Shown one piece after another: positions 48,501 to 63,200 of a DNA stretch of 64,000 nt. Both the position numbers and the translations under genes were made by a program. This DNA is from Acheta domesticus (taxonomy: Eukaryota; Arthropoda; Insecta; Orthoptera; Gryllidae): positions 145,122,734-145,186,733 of the forward strand of contig JAHLJT010000631.1 of assembly GCA_031308135.1 (NCBI GenBank), given 5' to 3'. Every line of letters starts with the position of its first letter. Position 1 is the first letter of the stretch. The notes beneath the pieces are model-generated. The model worked only from the letters and a program-made list of their open reading frames with translations. It did not search any database and was not told where the DNA came from.

Positions 48501-51500
48501 TCCTGGCGCCCAAAAGTTTACTATAAATTCGGAACTGGTCACGATTATAACCGTCCTAAGGCGAATGATGTCAACGATCTCGTAATAGTTCATGACGAGA
48601 CATTGTCGGTACATTTCAATACATTATTGTCTACACAACTCAAATAAAATTATATATTCCGCTATCTCTCAAAAAAAAGCTTTAAAAGCGCGGTATCGTC
48701 ATTGCCGAGCACTTCCCGTAAGGAGTTACCCAGGCCATGTCTGCACGAGTCGCAGATGGGAGGAGATTCACTTCGGAGGAGGAAACCGTGTTCTCATGGT
48801 GGAAATGGTTCTAATGGTTCTCATGGTTCCAAAGTGACGGTGTCCGAAACGAAGACGGACCCACTTCCTTCCTTAAAATGACTTCCTCACACCTAGAAAA
48901 TAGGGATAAGGAACGCCACGGATTAAACGAATCCTTTATCTCACTTAATTTAAAAGTGGTATTGTGCCACTGTTTGCCACGCTCTAAAGATGGAGCGTTT
49001 AAAAAAAATTAACAGTAGACGATGGAACGGAAGGAATACAAGTCTTACGCGTCGCCAATTTGGCCGGCTTGTAGGCAAGCTCATTCCCTGTGGTTTCCAC
49101 ATGGCCTGTGACCCAACTGAGTACCAGATCATAGTGGCGGGACAAAAGACGATGAATCAGGTTTTGAACCGATTTCGTCAGGTAGTCTCAGGAAGAACAA
49201 GAGACAGGTTGAGGAGAGCTGTGAGAATCGGAGCAGTGAACTAGTCGCCGCAACGTTCCTGACCCCTTGTACTGTAGGGCTTCGAGAACTGCATACATTT
49301 TAGCGGTGAATACACTACCCTGTGAATGAAGCCCACATGCAAATGAACTTGGCAGATTCAGCGAATGGAAGCTGATTTCCTCCCAAGTATAGGTCTGGAT
49401 TGCTGTGCACGTGGTCAGCAGAAATGCACACCAGTAGATTTAGTATAAGAAAAGTGGCATGCTCCATTCTTAGAGGTTGTAACATCAGTTTAGATCATTT
49501 TTTAGTTGTCTCCAAAGCGACCCTGTTGGCTCCATGGAAGGGAGGGAATCAAAATTTAAAACCTAATGTGGACAATTTTAGATAAAAAAAATTAAAGTTC
49601 TCAGTGACCTAAGTATGCAGACGCTATACAAAACTAGGCGAGATGGCCTGCTAGCTATCACTCCCACTTCAGATGTGGAAGAAGAGAGGAATAACAGTAA
49701 GACGTGTCTTGAAGAAGCTGGAAATTAAGTCTTGAATACACAAAAGATCTGCAGAAGAATGATGGGGTTCAGAAAATGGGACGAAAACATGGAAAATGCG
49801 TTGACAGAAAAGAAAACTGTATATAAGAAATGGCTACAAGTAAAATCAGAAGAAAGTTAGGAAATATATAAAAGAAAACTTAACAATGCCAACATTCTTG
49901 TCAGGAATTCTCACAAAGAAAGTTGGAAAAATTTTTAAGATGGGAACGAGATGTTTATGGATGACAAATCTTTGCTTATAAATTTTTCCATAACGAATAG
50001 CCAAGAGATACAGACAGAATTAATACAATTGAAGACGGTAAGTGGTTATTTAGAATTCTATAATTTGAATGGGGCGATTTATACCAAATTTAAGATAATG
50101 TAATGTACAGATGAGCTCAGTATGAACGAAATTGGGACAGCTCGGACAAAAATGAAGAACAGAAAAGCACCAAGAACGGAAGTGTTGAATGCAGAACTAT
50201 TAAGAATAATAGCTTTTATATATTTATTTATTTTATTTATTTATTTACGTCAAAAACAGTTAAAAACTGCGTATGACGAGCTATGGGGAGAAGTGAATTT
50301 TGTGCACGTTTTCATAATTCTGTGGTCTCTATCCTAAACCTAAATCTAGTCGAATTTTGAATACAGAAAAGAGAGGTTTTTTTTCGAGTTTTGTTGACAA
50401 AATATTCGCTCCTATATAATAAAATATATTTTCAAAGGTAAATTAGCTATAAATTCCTGCCCTGAACCCTCATGTTCTTCATGAAAGAATAATACTTTTT
50501 GCCGCGATAATATGAAAAACGATAATTTGAATAACTATATTTCCCACTGAAATTCAGAAGACGTGCACAAATAATGAAGTTACATTTATGTCCAGAAGCA
50601 AAACAAGGGACCATCTCAGCATTTGCTCAAGGATCAGGGAAACTGGACGAAAAACCTGATCGAGATGGGGGCCATCAACCCAGAAACTGTGGTACAATAC
50701 TTGTTACAGGTTCTTTAGAATTATACAGTCCAAATGATAAATAATTACATTAACTATCATTGTTAAAATTAATTCTACTTTCCTTTTTGATGCTCGGTAT
50801 AGTCTCGAATTGTATAGAAACAGTTATGCAGCAGAAAAGATTTTACTTGGGACTTAAACTTTTCTATTGAATTTAATCGTTTAATGTCTTCTGGCAAAGT
50901 GTTGTAGAGTAATGTACATGAATTGTATGTGAAGTTTTTGTAGTGAGCTGTTGATACTGCCACCTGGTGAATATGATTACTACGTCGTGTGTTATACTTA
51001 TAGACATCGGCGTTTGCTGAAAATATATTCCCGTCCTTAAGTAAGTCATTTTTGACAAAAACTACTGATTCGTAAATCAGGAGACAAGGTAATGGTAAAA
51101 TTCCTAGATTAATAAAGAGTGACTTACAAGAATCACGTGGGTTGGATTTGCTTATTATTCGTACAATTCTTTTTTGTAATCTGAAAGTCTGTGAACTATA
51201 AGATGTGTTTCCCCAAAATATTATGCCATATCTCAGGCGGGAGTGAACATTGGCAAAATATACACAACGAGCTGTATGAAGGCTGACGGAATTTGAAAGA
51301 ATTCTGAACGCGTAGCATAATGAGCTTAATTTTGTGTTCAATTCATTTAAGTGGGCATTCCATTTGAGGTTTGACTGAATTGATAGACCTAAAAATTTTG
51401 TTACATTAACATCAGTCAATGGCACACCGTTCATTTTCAATGGAGTACAGAATTTTTTATTTGATATGGAAAACTGCATTGAAACTGTTTTATTTTCATT

Positions 51501-54176
51501 TACTTTTAATTTGTTATTACGGAACCAATTTGAAACGTCTGATATTGTACTATTTACGGTTTCTTTGTTGCAAAGAATATTTGTATCATCCGCAAAGAGA
51601 ACTGTTCTCCCGTTTCGAATCGCTAAGGGCATGTCATTTACGTATAATAGGAAGAGAATAGGGCCTAAAATCGATCCTTGCGGGACTCCACGTACAATTG
51701 GCAAAGAACCGGAAAGGTGCGTACATAAAGTTCCATCATTCCAGTAAGGTATTTCTACTCTCTGAGATCGTTGTTTAAGGTACGAACATAGCCAATCTAG
51801 AGCAACACCACGGATTCCATACGAAGGTAATTTTGAAAGTAAAATGTTATGATCAATGACGTCAAAAGCTTTTGAAAGATCTAAAAATATTCCAATAGTT
51901 GCTTCGTTTTGATCCAATGATGAGGCAACATCCTTAAGAAAAGAAAAAATGGCTGTTTCCGTAGATTTTGATTTCCGGAATCCATGTTGGCAATTTGAAA
52001 ACGCGTCGTGTTTATTGAGAAAGGTTTCCATTCGCACATAAAAAAGTCTCTCTAATATTTTTGAAAAAACTGACAAAAGAGAAATTGGCCGATAATTATG
52101 AACTTCATTTTTGTTGCCTTTTTTGAAGAGCGGCTTAATCTTAGCTGTTTTAAAAATATCTGGAAAAATTCCGGTGCATAAGGTTGCATTAAATATGTGA
52201 GTCAACGGGTGTATAATGGCTGGCGCGCACGTCTTTAACAAACAATCCGGAAATTCATCTAAACCGGCCGAATATTTATTTTTTAATTTACCGATTATTT
52301 TGAGAATTTCATAGGAAGAGGTTTCGGAAACGAACATAGTGTCTAAGACTTTTAGGGAAACGTCAGATGTTGAATTTTGTGGCTGAAAACCCTTAGTGAG
52401 ATCGACAGCAATTCTCGAAAAGTATTGGTTAAAGAGACTAGCCACTGTTGCCGGATCGTTCACATCTCTATCGTTATCTTTTAAAACAACATTCTCTACA
52501 AGGTTTCTTGTTGGTTTGGTCGCATTTTTTACTATATCCCACATTGATTTTGTTTTGTTATTTGAGTTCAAAATATCCTGATCGTGTTTCATGATTTTAG
52601 CCTGCCTTATGACTTTTCTTAACAATGATTTGTATTTTTTAAAGTACAGGAGGAAATCTTGAGATACGTTATGATGCTTAGAAATGAAAGAAAGAACTCG
52701 TTTGTTTTTACATGATGTTCTAATCCCTTGTGTTATCCAAGAATTGTTTTTGCGTGAAATATTTAATTTTCTTTTCTGAAGAGGAAAGCAAGTGTTAAAA
52801 TGAAATGAAAGCGTTGAAAAAAAAAGAATAATATTTATCGTTTGTATCAATAGTATTATAAACCGCGTCCCATGACTCCTGCTTTTTCTTTAAACTTGGG
52901 CTATGACATTTTCTGAACCTAGTGTTTCGTTTATTGCGTAAATTAACCTTTTCGTTACCGAGGTTTTTTTCCTTCTACAGTCCTAGCGGTACCGTCTTTT
53001 TTAAATAGACGAATATGCTTGACCCCCTGTGGAGGTTTAACCACAGCGAGTGTTGATGAGGGCCGACGCGGGCTTGTCTTGTGTAGGAAGGCAATGGTGC
53101 CTCACGGGCCGTGGGCCACAATGAGGCGATGTGTATATATATATGACCTGAAATACGGACGATGGCTATATGTGCTAAATAAGATGTGTGCATTGAAAAA
53201 CGGGAACAGTTTTTCCTAATGCATGTAAATATTACACTTCAAATAATAAAAATAAAATAATATATTGACTGAAACATTTCAATATGAATACACTATTTCT
53301 ATTGCTTTTTTATCATTCTGGATAAAGTGCCAGAATGACGTGCGGCTGCTCAATGAAAGAGAAAAAATATATTTCTGGTACCACTTAATAATTAGAACCA
53401 TTTCTAAATTAAATTAAAATACAATTTTAAACAAATTTGTGCAAGTTAATTGCAGTGCAAACTAAAATTCCGTAACTGACTGAAACCGGTTTTAAGTTTA
53501 TTTACGGAGGTCAATAATAATATTATTACAATCTTTATTTTTTTCAAATTTCAATTTACCTTTTTCTGTTACTCGTTTTCCAATATTTTCAAAACAAAAT
53601 AGTGTCGCCGATAAATGAAGTATGGAAAAACATCTGAAAATGCAAAGTTTTCCTTGTTTTCCCCGAAAAAAAGTTCGTTCACTTACAAACTTTTTAAATT
53701 TGAAAAAAATCTATGGTATTTCACAAGCAATAGGGGAAGCCTCTTCCTCTTATCCTTATTCTTTTTAGATTTCTTTTGTGATAGGGCGCTATCTCCAGGC
53801 AAATGTAAGCTCTCACAATCCTCTTAATTTGCTTTTGAAGCCTCGGCACACTATAACCGCGCGGAATGTCACAGCGGCCCACGACCGCTGATATTGCGCT
53901 CCAGGACCCACCTGTCATTGCGTCGCCTGTACGTGAGAATCGCCGCCGCGCAGCTTGTCATTCTCAGTAAGCGGGAGGTAAGAGCTGTCACACGCCTCTG
54001 GAGGCTAGGCGAGAAACATCCCATTGGTACCGCTGGGTTGTAAAACTCTTTCCCATTTGTAAGTTAAAGGTTAATTAATATTTGACGCCACAATTTACGA
54101 TTTTTTTCATTTTATAAGAAAATACATGTAATGGGTCCCTTTGTATTAGATATTTTCGCTAATCAAAAAATATAAT

Positions 54177-54218
<42 letters not shown>

Positions 54219-57200
54219 TAACAACAACTCCACCTAAGGAGTATACGACCTTGCAGTTAGTGGTGGAGCTTGAGTACCCCCATGAGCCTGAGAGCTATGT
54301 CAGTGGTAGCCTAGCTACTGATAGGGCCTCCCTGGCTGAATAGGTTGAAGGTGAGGGGTCCGACGAAGAAGTACTCCATTTTGAGGAGAGTGGGAAGTAA
54401 GTAGAGATGGAAAGGTCATGAACCTTTGGACTTCTTGTTATCGGCCCATGGAGGGTACAGGAGAGAAACTGGTCTGGCACACCAGGCCACTGATTAGAGT
54501 GGAGGCCCGAACCTTGCATTAGCCAGCGAAGGAGGCTGCCTTCAGCAGTCAGTGAAAATCCCGTAGGGTTTAGTAATGCCGACTGGCGATCGGAGGGACC
54601 CCTTGCTGGGCCCTGCGGAGGGATGCCCCGAGGCCACTACGGGTCGCAGTAACGGATGGCAGGAAACAACCCAAAGGTTAAGTGTGATCTGTGAACTCGA
54701 ATTTGCTACCTGCGAATCTTTACTTCAAACCAATGAGCAAAATCGATAGAACAAGCAATGTAATGAACCTTAACGTGCCTTTTTCTACCAATGCCCCATA
54801 CCTGCTCAGAAACCGAGCTAATGTCACCTTGTCGACATCTGGCCATCCCACGGATGTTAGTCCCAGGGACCCAGAGCCGGCAGTAGCTCGAAGCCATCGT
54901 CAGAGATGGACCCGGGATGAATTAAAAGAGGTGATGTGGTGCTTTTACTATGCAAAAGCGAAAAATGGGGGCTCAGAAATAGACGTTTTTAAGATATAGA
55001 GAGAGCGGAACCCAGATATGAGACCTACCCAAGACTCAAAGAAGCTTGCCAGTCAACGACGATACATACTCAGCAGTGGAAAATTCACAGCAGAACAACT
55101 TGCAGACATCCAGAGAAACGCGGAGTTTGTTCATCGATCAAACTATCCACATGACGAACATTTAGAACCATCTAATATCCCTGAAAACGATGATCCCCTT
55201 CAAGGTTCATCTCGTCCAAATTAAACATTCGTCAGTGGTGAAAATTCATCTGGCCCCGAGTCACACGATACGGACATGATGCGGGACCTCCTCCGACGCG
55301 AGATAGAACGAGTTCGTCTGCTTCCATTCGAATCTCGTGCACCGTTGAGGAGAATTTACGAAAATGCTAAAGCTAAGAGAGTGATAGAAACAGCGAATTC
55401 TGTCTTAAATGAGGTTGTACAGACCTCAAGTAGAGATCTAGATATGAAACGGATAGCCGACACACGGCGTGAAATATCACTCCTAGCCGAGGCATCTTCT
55501 AAGTCAAACCACACGCAAAAAGTTCAACAAAAAATGCTCCATGTTGAACAAAAGTACCTAATTGACAATGACACAAGGCTAATGGTAGCTGAAAAGCTAA
55601 AAGAGAAAATCCAAGCATGGGCTCAACGACCAAACGTAGAGATTTCCGTGTACAGAACCGGTTGTTTGAAACAGATGCGAAAAGATTCTTTCGCAATCTG
55701 ACTGAAAAACCGAATTGCAATGCTGCCTCTCCTTCAAAAGATGACGTCGAAACATTTTAGGCGGAATCTGGGAGGAAATCAGATCCTACAACAAAGACGC
55801 ATCGTGGCTCCAATCTGAAGTTGATGCTGCCAATGGACTCGTGGAAACAGTGGAACATGTTCAAGGATTCTCGAAAGAGGACCTATGCCAAACAATTAAG
55901 AACATGGGAAACTGGAAATCCTCTGGGGTTGATAAGATCCAGATTTATTGGATTAAGAAATTAACAGCATTACATTCTCATCTAGCAAAGGCTGTTAATA
56001 AAATTTTAGAAAACCCTAAGGAACTCCCCGAATGGCTCACTCGCGACATTACGTATTTGCTACCTAAAGGAGGAGACAGCTCTTTGGCGAAGAACTACAG
56101 GCCAATTACTTGCCTGCCGGTAATGTACAAACGTATAACTGCAGCCATAGCTGACACAATGTATAGGCACCTAGAGAAGAACCATCTGTTGCCAGTTGAA
56201 CAGAAAGGATGTGGTAAAGGTTCCTATGGCTGTAAGGAAATCTTGCTTCTGAATAATATAATTTTGAATGATGTAAAGAAACGAAAACGTAATTTGAGCA
56301 TGGCTTGGATTGACTACCAGAAGGCCTTTGACAGTGTACTACACGATTGGATTTTGAAGACCCTGGAGATCTATCGATTTCATCCTAGACTTGTTGAGTT
56401 TTGCAAGGCTAGTATGAAGTCGTGGAGCACCAGGTTAGTAATCCACAGCGGAAAGGGAGTAGTTGAAACAGGAAGTATTCAGATTAACAGGAGAATTTAT
56501 CAAGGAGATTCACTATCCCCTCTCCTGTTTTGCATTAGTTTGATCCCTCTATCGAGACAGCTGTCGCACACTGACTTTGGTTACAAGCTCCATGGTGATG
56601 AAAGGCCTGTATCACATTTATTTTACATGGATGGTCTTAAAGTGTTTGCTAAGAATGAAGCGATTCTCTCCCAAATGCTGTCTGTCATCAATGATTTTAG
56701 CAATGTCATGTGCATGAAGTTTGGTCTTGACAAGTGTGCAAAAGTCAACTTAAAAAGAGGCAAAATGACCACGTCAGAGAACACTGAAGTTGATAGACAC
56801 ACTGTGAGAACTTGAGCCAGGTAAAACTTACAAATATCTGGGCATTGAAGAATGTGAGACCATCTCGAACGACACAATGAAAGAGAGAATTCGCAAGGAG
56901 TATTATAGAAGAGTGAGACTTGTCCTGCAGTCCGCTCTGAACTCAAGGAATAAAATTTCAGCAATAGGTAGTTTGGCGGTGTCTGTAGCCGAATAGTTTC
57001 GGACTAGTAGACTGGACTGAACAGGAAATTCGCATCATGGATCGAAAAAACAGAAAACTGCTTACAATGCATCATGTTGCCCACCCCCGAGCTGATGTAC
57101 ATAGACTATGTGTCACCTAAGGAAGGAGGAAGGCTTAAGGGGATGTGTAGGAAAAAATGCATACTTCTGAAAAATATTTTTTCTCCTAAACTATTCATTT

Positions 57201-60200
57201 CATGCTAATGAAATTTAGTATGCGTTTTGCAGGAATACATATTCCGTCATTTTTTAAAAAGAAAATTTGAAAAATTTTGAAAACTGAAGAGTAATAATTT
57301 TTTTAACAAATTAAAATTTTGAATGTACTTTTTCTCAAAAACTACCCTCGTGATCACCTTGAAATTTTTAGTGAGTTATTACCAGTAATATTTAAATAAA
57401 TACATGGAGCCGTTTTGTGTTTGGGTAAACGGTTTTGAATAAAAAAATATATAATTTTAATTCAGTGAAAAAATTCTTTCAAATTTTATTAAACATTTTA
57501 TAACATAGTAATTATTTCATAAAAATAAATATCCTTCCATTAAATTTAATCTCATTGATTGATTTTAAAGTAAAAAAATCCAATGTTCCATCATTAATAG
57601 ATCCTGAGAAAAGTGTACTTTTCTTGAGAAAAATGCTATTTCCAGAAAATGAATTTTAAGAGTTATTTAGAAATTACTCCACCGAGAACTCTCGATATTC
57701 GTATTCTTGTGTCTCAAAGTGCTCGTCTGGTCTTCTCTTGGATTTTTCTTCATTCTCAATGCAAACTGGGGCATTGCAGCACTATCCGAAATAACTATTC
57801 AATGGTCATCAGTAGTTCAACAGAAAGATGCCAAGAAAAAAGCCTAGCTTTTTTTATGACATTAATCCTCCTTAAATTGCCATCATTAAATGTCAGAGCG
57901 ACATCAAAAGCAGCTACTCTTATTATTTTAAATGATGCAAATTTGTTTGTTTTTTTGGGGGGTATCTTCTCTATATTAGTTTATTGAAGCTTTCATTGTT
58001 ATTTTGGGCCTTACCATGGCAACACCTTTTGAGAAGTATCTTATCAATAGGTTCTCTGATGACTAGCTCGAAAACATTCATATAGCTAGTGGAATATTGT
58101 ATTAATGGTCGTAATTCTTACCTAAAACCTTTAGTTTTTCTTTATTTTTACGCCAACTCTATCAATACAACCAGTGCACTTGTTTCTCATTGATGGAGAT
58201 GATATGAAAATATGATGCTGCTCACTTCATTTTTTCCACATCTGATAAATTATTTATTCTGTTGCAAAATTAAGAGCTCTATTCTTCTTCACTTTCGTGA
58301 AAACACGTGGTGTTCATCATGCCCTTATTGGTCATCAGCGAAAGAAATGAAGTGACAGGAAATGCCGAAGAGAAAATCACAAATCGCCCTCCAGAAAAGC
58401 CAAAATTACTTAAAAATCATTCAAATCTCGCCACAACTATACCCAAAAGTCTGCTAAAACTGTCCATTTGCAATTGCCTAAAGCAAAAAAGCCAAATCAG
58501 AGTCCTCTGAAGAAAATGCCTGCAAGAAGCAGAGAGAAAATGTTGGGACCCACAAAGGGGGCGTGGCAACTCCGCACGGTGGCGCGGTCTTTTAAATTTT
58601 AAAGGTACTTCCTGGTGTCAGAAAAAAGTAAAAATAAGGGAAAATATTCCCAAGATTCCAAATTAATTTACTACGTAAAAAACAGAAAATCGAAGTTTTG
58701 GTCAATTTCCCCTACACATCCCCTTAAAAGGGGAAGAATGAAGCCAGAATCGGAAGTACTTGTAATAGCAGCCCAAGATCAGGCGTTGAGAACACGACAT
58801 TATGATAAAGCGGTTCTCAAGATTTCCCAAGATAATAAATGCCGCTTTTTTCAGGAACACGTAGAAACCATTGATCTTATTGTCTCAGCTTGTCCAATCC
58901 TAGCAAAGACCGAATACTTGAAAAGACACAACAGGGTGCGTAGCTACCTCCACTGGCAGATCTGTTTTTTTTATTTTATTCCATTCTATTGATATAGCTA
59001 AAAAGTTGGTTTTAAATTTCTTTTTAGACTCTTTGATTGCCTTTAATCCTTTCTATCACTGTATTGTTTTGTGATTATAAAATTATTTCCAATTATTCGA
59101 TAAATTGTTACTTTTCAGTAAATTAATCGTTTGATTGAAATTGTACCTTCTTTCGATTATAATTAATTAATTACAACTAATTGAAATGCGATCACTAAGC
59201 CCAGCGACTTTAAATCCCGTACATGCGTTGACCGGCGCAGCTATACCGAACGTCCGCGGGCGGTCGAGCGCTCGGCGACTCGTCTCGCCGACGCTCGACT
59301 GTTCAGCAGAGAAGCGGGAGCTGCAAGACGGCCGGTCGAAATGTCCGTTGAACAGCTATCTCCTTCCCTCCCCCTCCCGGGTAAGGTGGGTGGGGCTTCA
59401 CGGAGCGTCGGCGCGGAACCCGAGAGTCTCGAGCGGTTGTTTTCGCCTGATTGCAGAGCGCTAAACGGAGCACATCTCTACAATGTTTAAAAAGGGAGAT
59501 CGATGATCATGTGTGAATTACAGGGGAATAAGTGTCATACCGTCAACAGCAAGTTGTTTTCTAGTATTTTGAGTACAAAAAATGAACAGCAGAGTGATTT
59601 TAGACGAGGACGATCATGACTAAATAACATCCACTGTATCAGACACATTTTAGAGTAACATGAAAGCTGAAATATGAATATTTATGTGACCTTTGTAGTT
59701 CTCCAGAAAGCAAACGATAGTGTTTCACGCAGTAGCGGCTCGTGGATTTTTTGCTGGAGGGGCTCAACCATATTAAAACACGGAAAATTCAAAGTACAGT
59801 AAATGTCTTACCTTAGTATTCATTTGTAATGGAGTTCTATCCTTCGATGTTTGTCATTCGCAAACTCGTTTTATTAAAGTCGGGAATTTCTCTTACCATA
59901 TTTTTCTCAATGGACAACATTCCTAATGCTGGGAGTCTGTCTAGAATTTCGTAAAAAAGATTTTATTAACTTCAAAGATGAAAAACATCTTTCAGTTTCA
60001 CTTGTCATGGGCAGGGTCACCAGAATCTTCACTGCTTTCGTTTTTCTTTAAAAGCAGTAGTAGCAAGTCCATACGAAATCAAAAAATTAAGTGTTTTTAA
60101 ACAACCAGACCCAGATAGAAGGCTGTTTTGCGATAATTCCGTACTTGAGTAGAAAATTTGTAATTCAGTTCTCAGTGCAACTATTTCGACCATGGGAAAA

Positions 60201-63200
60201 GTGTCACAAAAATTGTCAATGTCTTCAATAGGCAGACTTTTTCCGTAATTCTCATAATTTCCAGCCTGGAACAATTTTGCTCCCAATAGATGACTTTGGA
60301 CTTTAAAACATTCTTTTACTTCAGTTACAATGCAGTCACAGATCTATCTCGCAGCAGCATTTAAATATTGTCTGGTGTTTCCACTTACAGTGCGTCTTTT
60401 TGAAGCTGGCTCTTCTTGTGTCTCTTCTAAAGAAGATGGCAATGCATTTCTTATATTCATTATTGCATTCTCAAAACAATATATTGCTTGTTGAATTTTC
60501 ATAATATCAGTTTCAATTTCTTGCAGCTGAGCATATAAGATGTCTACATGAGGCATGACATCATTAAAAAAAAAAGAAAGAAAGAAAAAAGAAATTCAAC
60601 CGAATTGAAAAGTATCATCGTTCAGCCACTTAACAAATCCTGCTGCTCGGTACATTGTTTGTGAGTTGTAGGTTTTTCCCGTCCCAGATTGAATATTTTG
60701 AAAACATTTCAAAATTAAATCTTTATTTTGAAAAATAATTTGTACTAATCTTGAACGAGAATTCCACCTTGTATCGCACGGACTTGGTATTCTAACACTG
60801 CACTGCTTTTCTCTTATGCAGCTGTTCTATTGGGCGAGTTTGAAAAAATGCTGAAATCACTCTGAGGTTGGCAAAAAATATTTTTACTATTTCTTACTAC
60901 TACTAATACTTTTACTATATTTTTACTGAGAACTATTTCAGCCTCAGCAAACATTTGAAAGATATTTCAAATGTTTGCTGAAGCCTTTTCCAAGAGTTTG
61001 TTGAGCTGATGTGCGTAGCAGTAAATGTAATGTGCACTCTTGTAGACTTGTCGAACAAAAACATTGACCCCTCCTAAATGTCGTCTGAATACTGAAGCCC
61101 CATCATAAGTTTGTGCTATTAATTTTTCAGGACAATCCTGTAAGAGTTGTTGAAGTTCATTCAAAATGCATTCTGACAAGCCTTGAGCGTTATGGGTTTC
61201 TGCATTAAAAAATCCCCAATATCGCTCGTATATTGTTCCCTCCAACTCGTATCGAAATACTATCACTGTATGGATGCAATGAGAGACCTCGGTAGTATCG
61301 TCAACCATGCAGGCTAAGAAAGATGATTGTCTTATTTGGTTAGTTATAAATTCTCTACAAACTTGAAGCATACAGTCTAAAAGTTTGTTTTGTGTTATCT
61401 TAGAAGTGCCTTTAAATACTTGTGCGTTGTCAAAGTGGTACGACACAAAGGATCAATATTTTTACTGTATTCAATAATTTCTAAAATACCCTTTGTTACC
61501 TGAATTAGTTGATTCATCAAGACCTCTAAGTGGCAGGTTACATGCTCCTCATAATTTCAATACATCTATTATTTTGGAAACACTATCTTGATTTTTTGCC
61601 ACTAAATCATTGTGAAGACGAACAGATTCTTTATAAGCATTACTCAGACTTTCAGGTATGTTACATTTTCCTAGAAATTGAAAACTGACAACATTGTCTT
61701 TATGTTTTCTTATTTTCTCCTGAAGATGTCATAGATCGCACACCCCCTCCTTTGTCCAACTATCATCACTTCCAAAGAGCAAGCATATGAAACAAAACAG
61801 TGAGTTCTCGCCACAGCCACACAACCAGGAAACTTTGTCATACAACAAAACATCAAATTTCCAAGTAAATTCTCCACAGCTCTTGCAAGCCGATTCTTTT
61901 TGTTGAATATTTAATTTAGGTACTGGGCAACCATTCTCTTTTAATTGAATTTTCTCTGGTAAACACAATGACCTAAACACAAGTTTTTTAATTTGTGAAC
62001 AAGAACACTCATTTCAAAGTATTCAAACACATGTGGGACGCAACACACAGGGCAAGTGAAAGGCTCAGCTGGGGCTTAACTATACTGAGCCCCAGTCCCG
62101 CAGCGTGCTGCAAGGAAGTGCAGTGGAGAGGGGGAAGCGTGGGCCCTGGTTGTCATGGCAACCCAGGTTATCGCCAGGCTCTAACTGCAGAGCCCTAGCC
62201 GGACGGCTGGAGGCGCCAACGTGAGCTTAATGCAGGAAAGCATGTCGCAGAAGCAGAAATGTTATTTCCATATAATTTGACCCATCAACACATTATTTAC
62301 TTACTATGATCTAAATAACCCCATACTAGATTAATAAAAACGACAGGAGGGGCGATGCCCATGAGGCCATAGGCACGAACTGCCCCAGGTCTCGTGAAAA
62401 AAAATATGGGAAGCAATGAGGAGGGTTAATATAAAAGAAAAATAGATCAACCTGGTTAAAAAAACTTTACAAAAACACTGAAGCACAAATTATAATTGGA
62501 GATAATTTAACTGGATGCATCCTGATAAACAAGGGTCTAAAACAAGGATGTGGGTTGAATCCTATTTTGTTTAATATCTATGTAGAACAAGCCCAACATA
62601 ACTGGTACAGGAAATTAATTATTATCTTTCACTCCCTTCTATTATGTGTCATATTATATACATTGCTCACTACTCCTGTCCAATGAAGATTCCCCCCAAA
62701 ATCTAAGTACTCCTCTATCCCTCCACTGTTGATTTTTCCCTAGTGAGAGTGGTATGAAGTGCTGGTTTAAATGATTTCATTTAACTGTTCTCTACTTGAG
62801 GCCAAATTTTCATTTAACTGCTTCATGAAATGTGTCAAGTTGTAGCATGGCAATGAAAATACATAATGCAAATAATTTGCATTAAATTATACTGGAATAC
62901 AGAATATGTTGCTAAATTACTTTGCAAAGGCACAACTAAAACCTTAAAATAAAAAAAATTATCATCTTAAAAATTTGATGGCAAAAGGTCATTTAAACTA
63001 AAGAATTTAAAGAACACAGTTTCTCATTAACTTTATAAACAAAACTTACTTCTGATGTACTTTGCTCTTCTGGGAACATCAATATTCAATAGCTTTTCCA
63101 CAGCCAATGAATAGCATTGCTCGTTAGCCATCATTGAAACATAATCTAACCGATCAAAATACGGTAATGCCTGGGTATATGTCTTATATTCAATTAGTTT

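Larger units (their letters stand above)
54229..58970 (+). mobile_element. R4/Dong-like LINE, defective, split by a TTAA-type transposon
   Basis: It begins directly after the (TAA)n run, the known target type of Dong elements. A GC-richer 5' leader (54229-54690) precedes a single ORF2-type protein that is now broken. The parts are an N-terminal [17 protein letters not shown] region (54691-54999, then TAG), [15 protein letters not shown] (55018-55224), a linker (55276-55701), and the RT (55841-56815). The RT has [30 protein letters not shown] and [15 protein letters not shown]. Its catalytic YMDD is changed to YMDG. Downstream come HPRADVDR-like text and KEGGRLK, then, after the insertion, [18 protein letters not shown] up to RVRSYLHW. 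The restriction-like endonuclease is lost. Confidence 0.88.
59480..62620 (+). mobile_element. Decayed LINE RT fragment, split by a hAT element
   Basis: Left part (59480-59721): [18 protein letters not shown], and shifted frames equivalent to NEQSGFRRGRS and [10 protein letters not shown]. Right part (62397-62620): [32 protein letters not shown]. Together they match the 1-3 kb LINE family, with the hAT element lying between the AxDSVS and WEAMRRV motifs. Confidence 0.82.
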
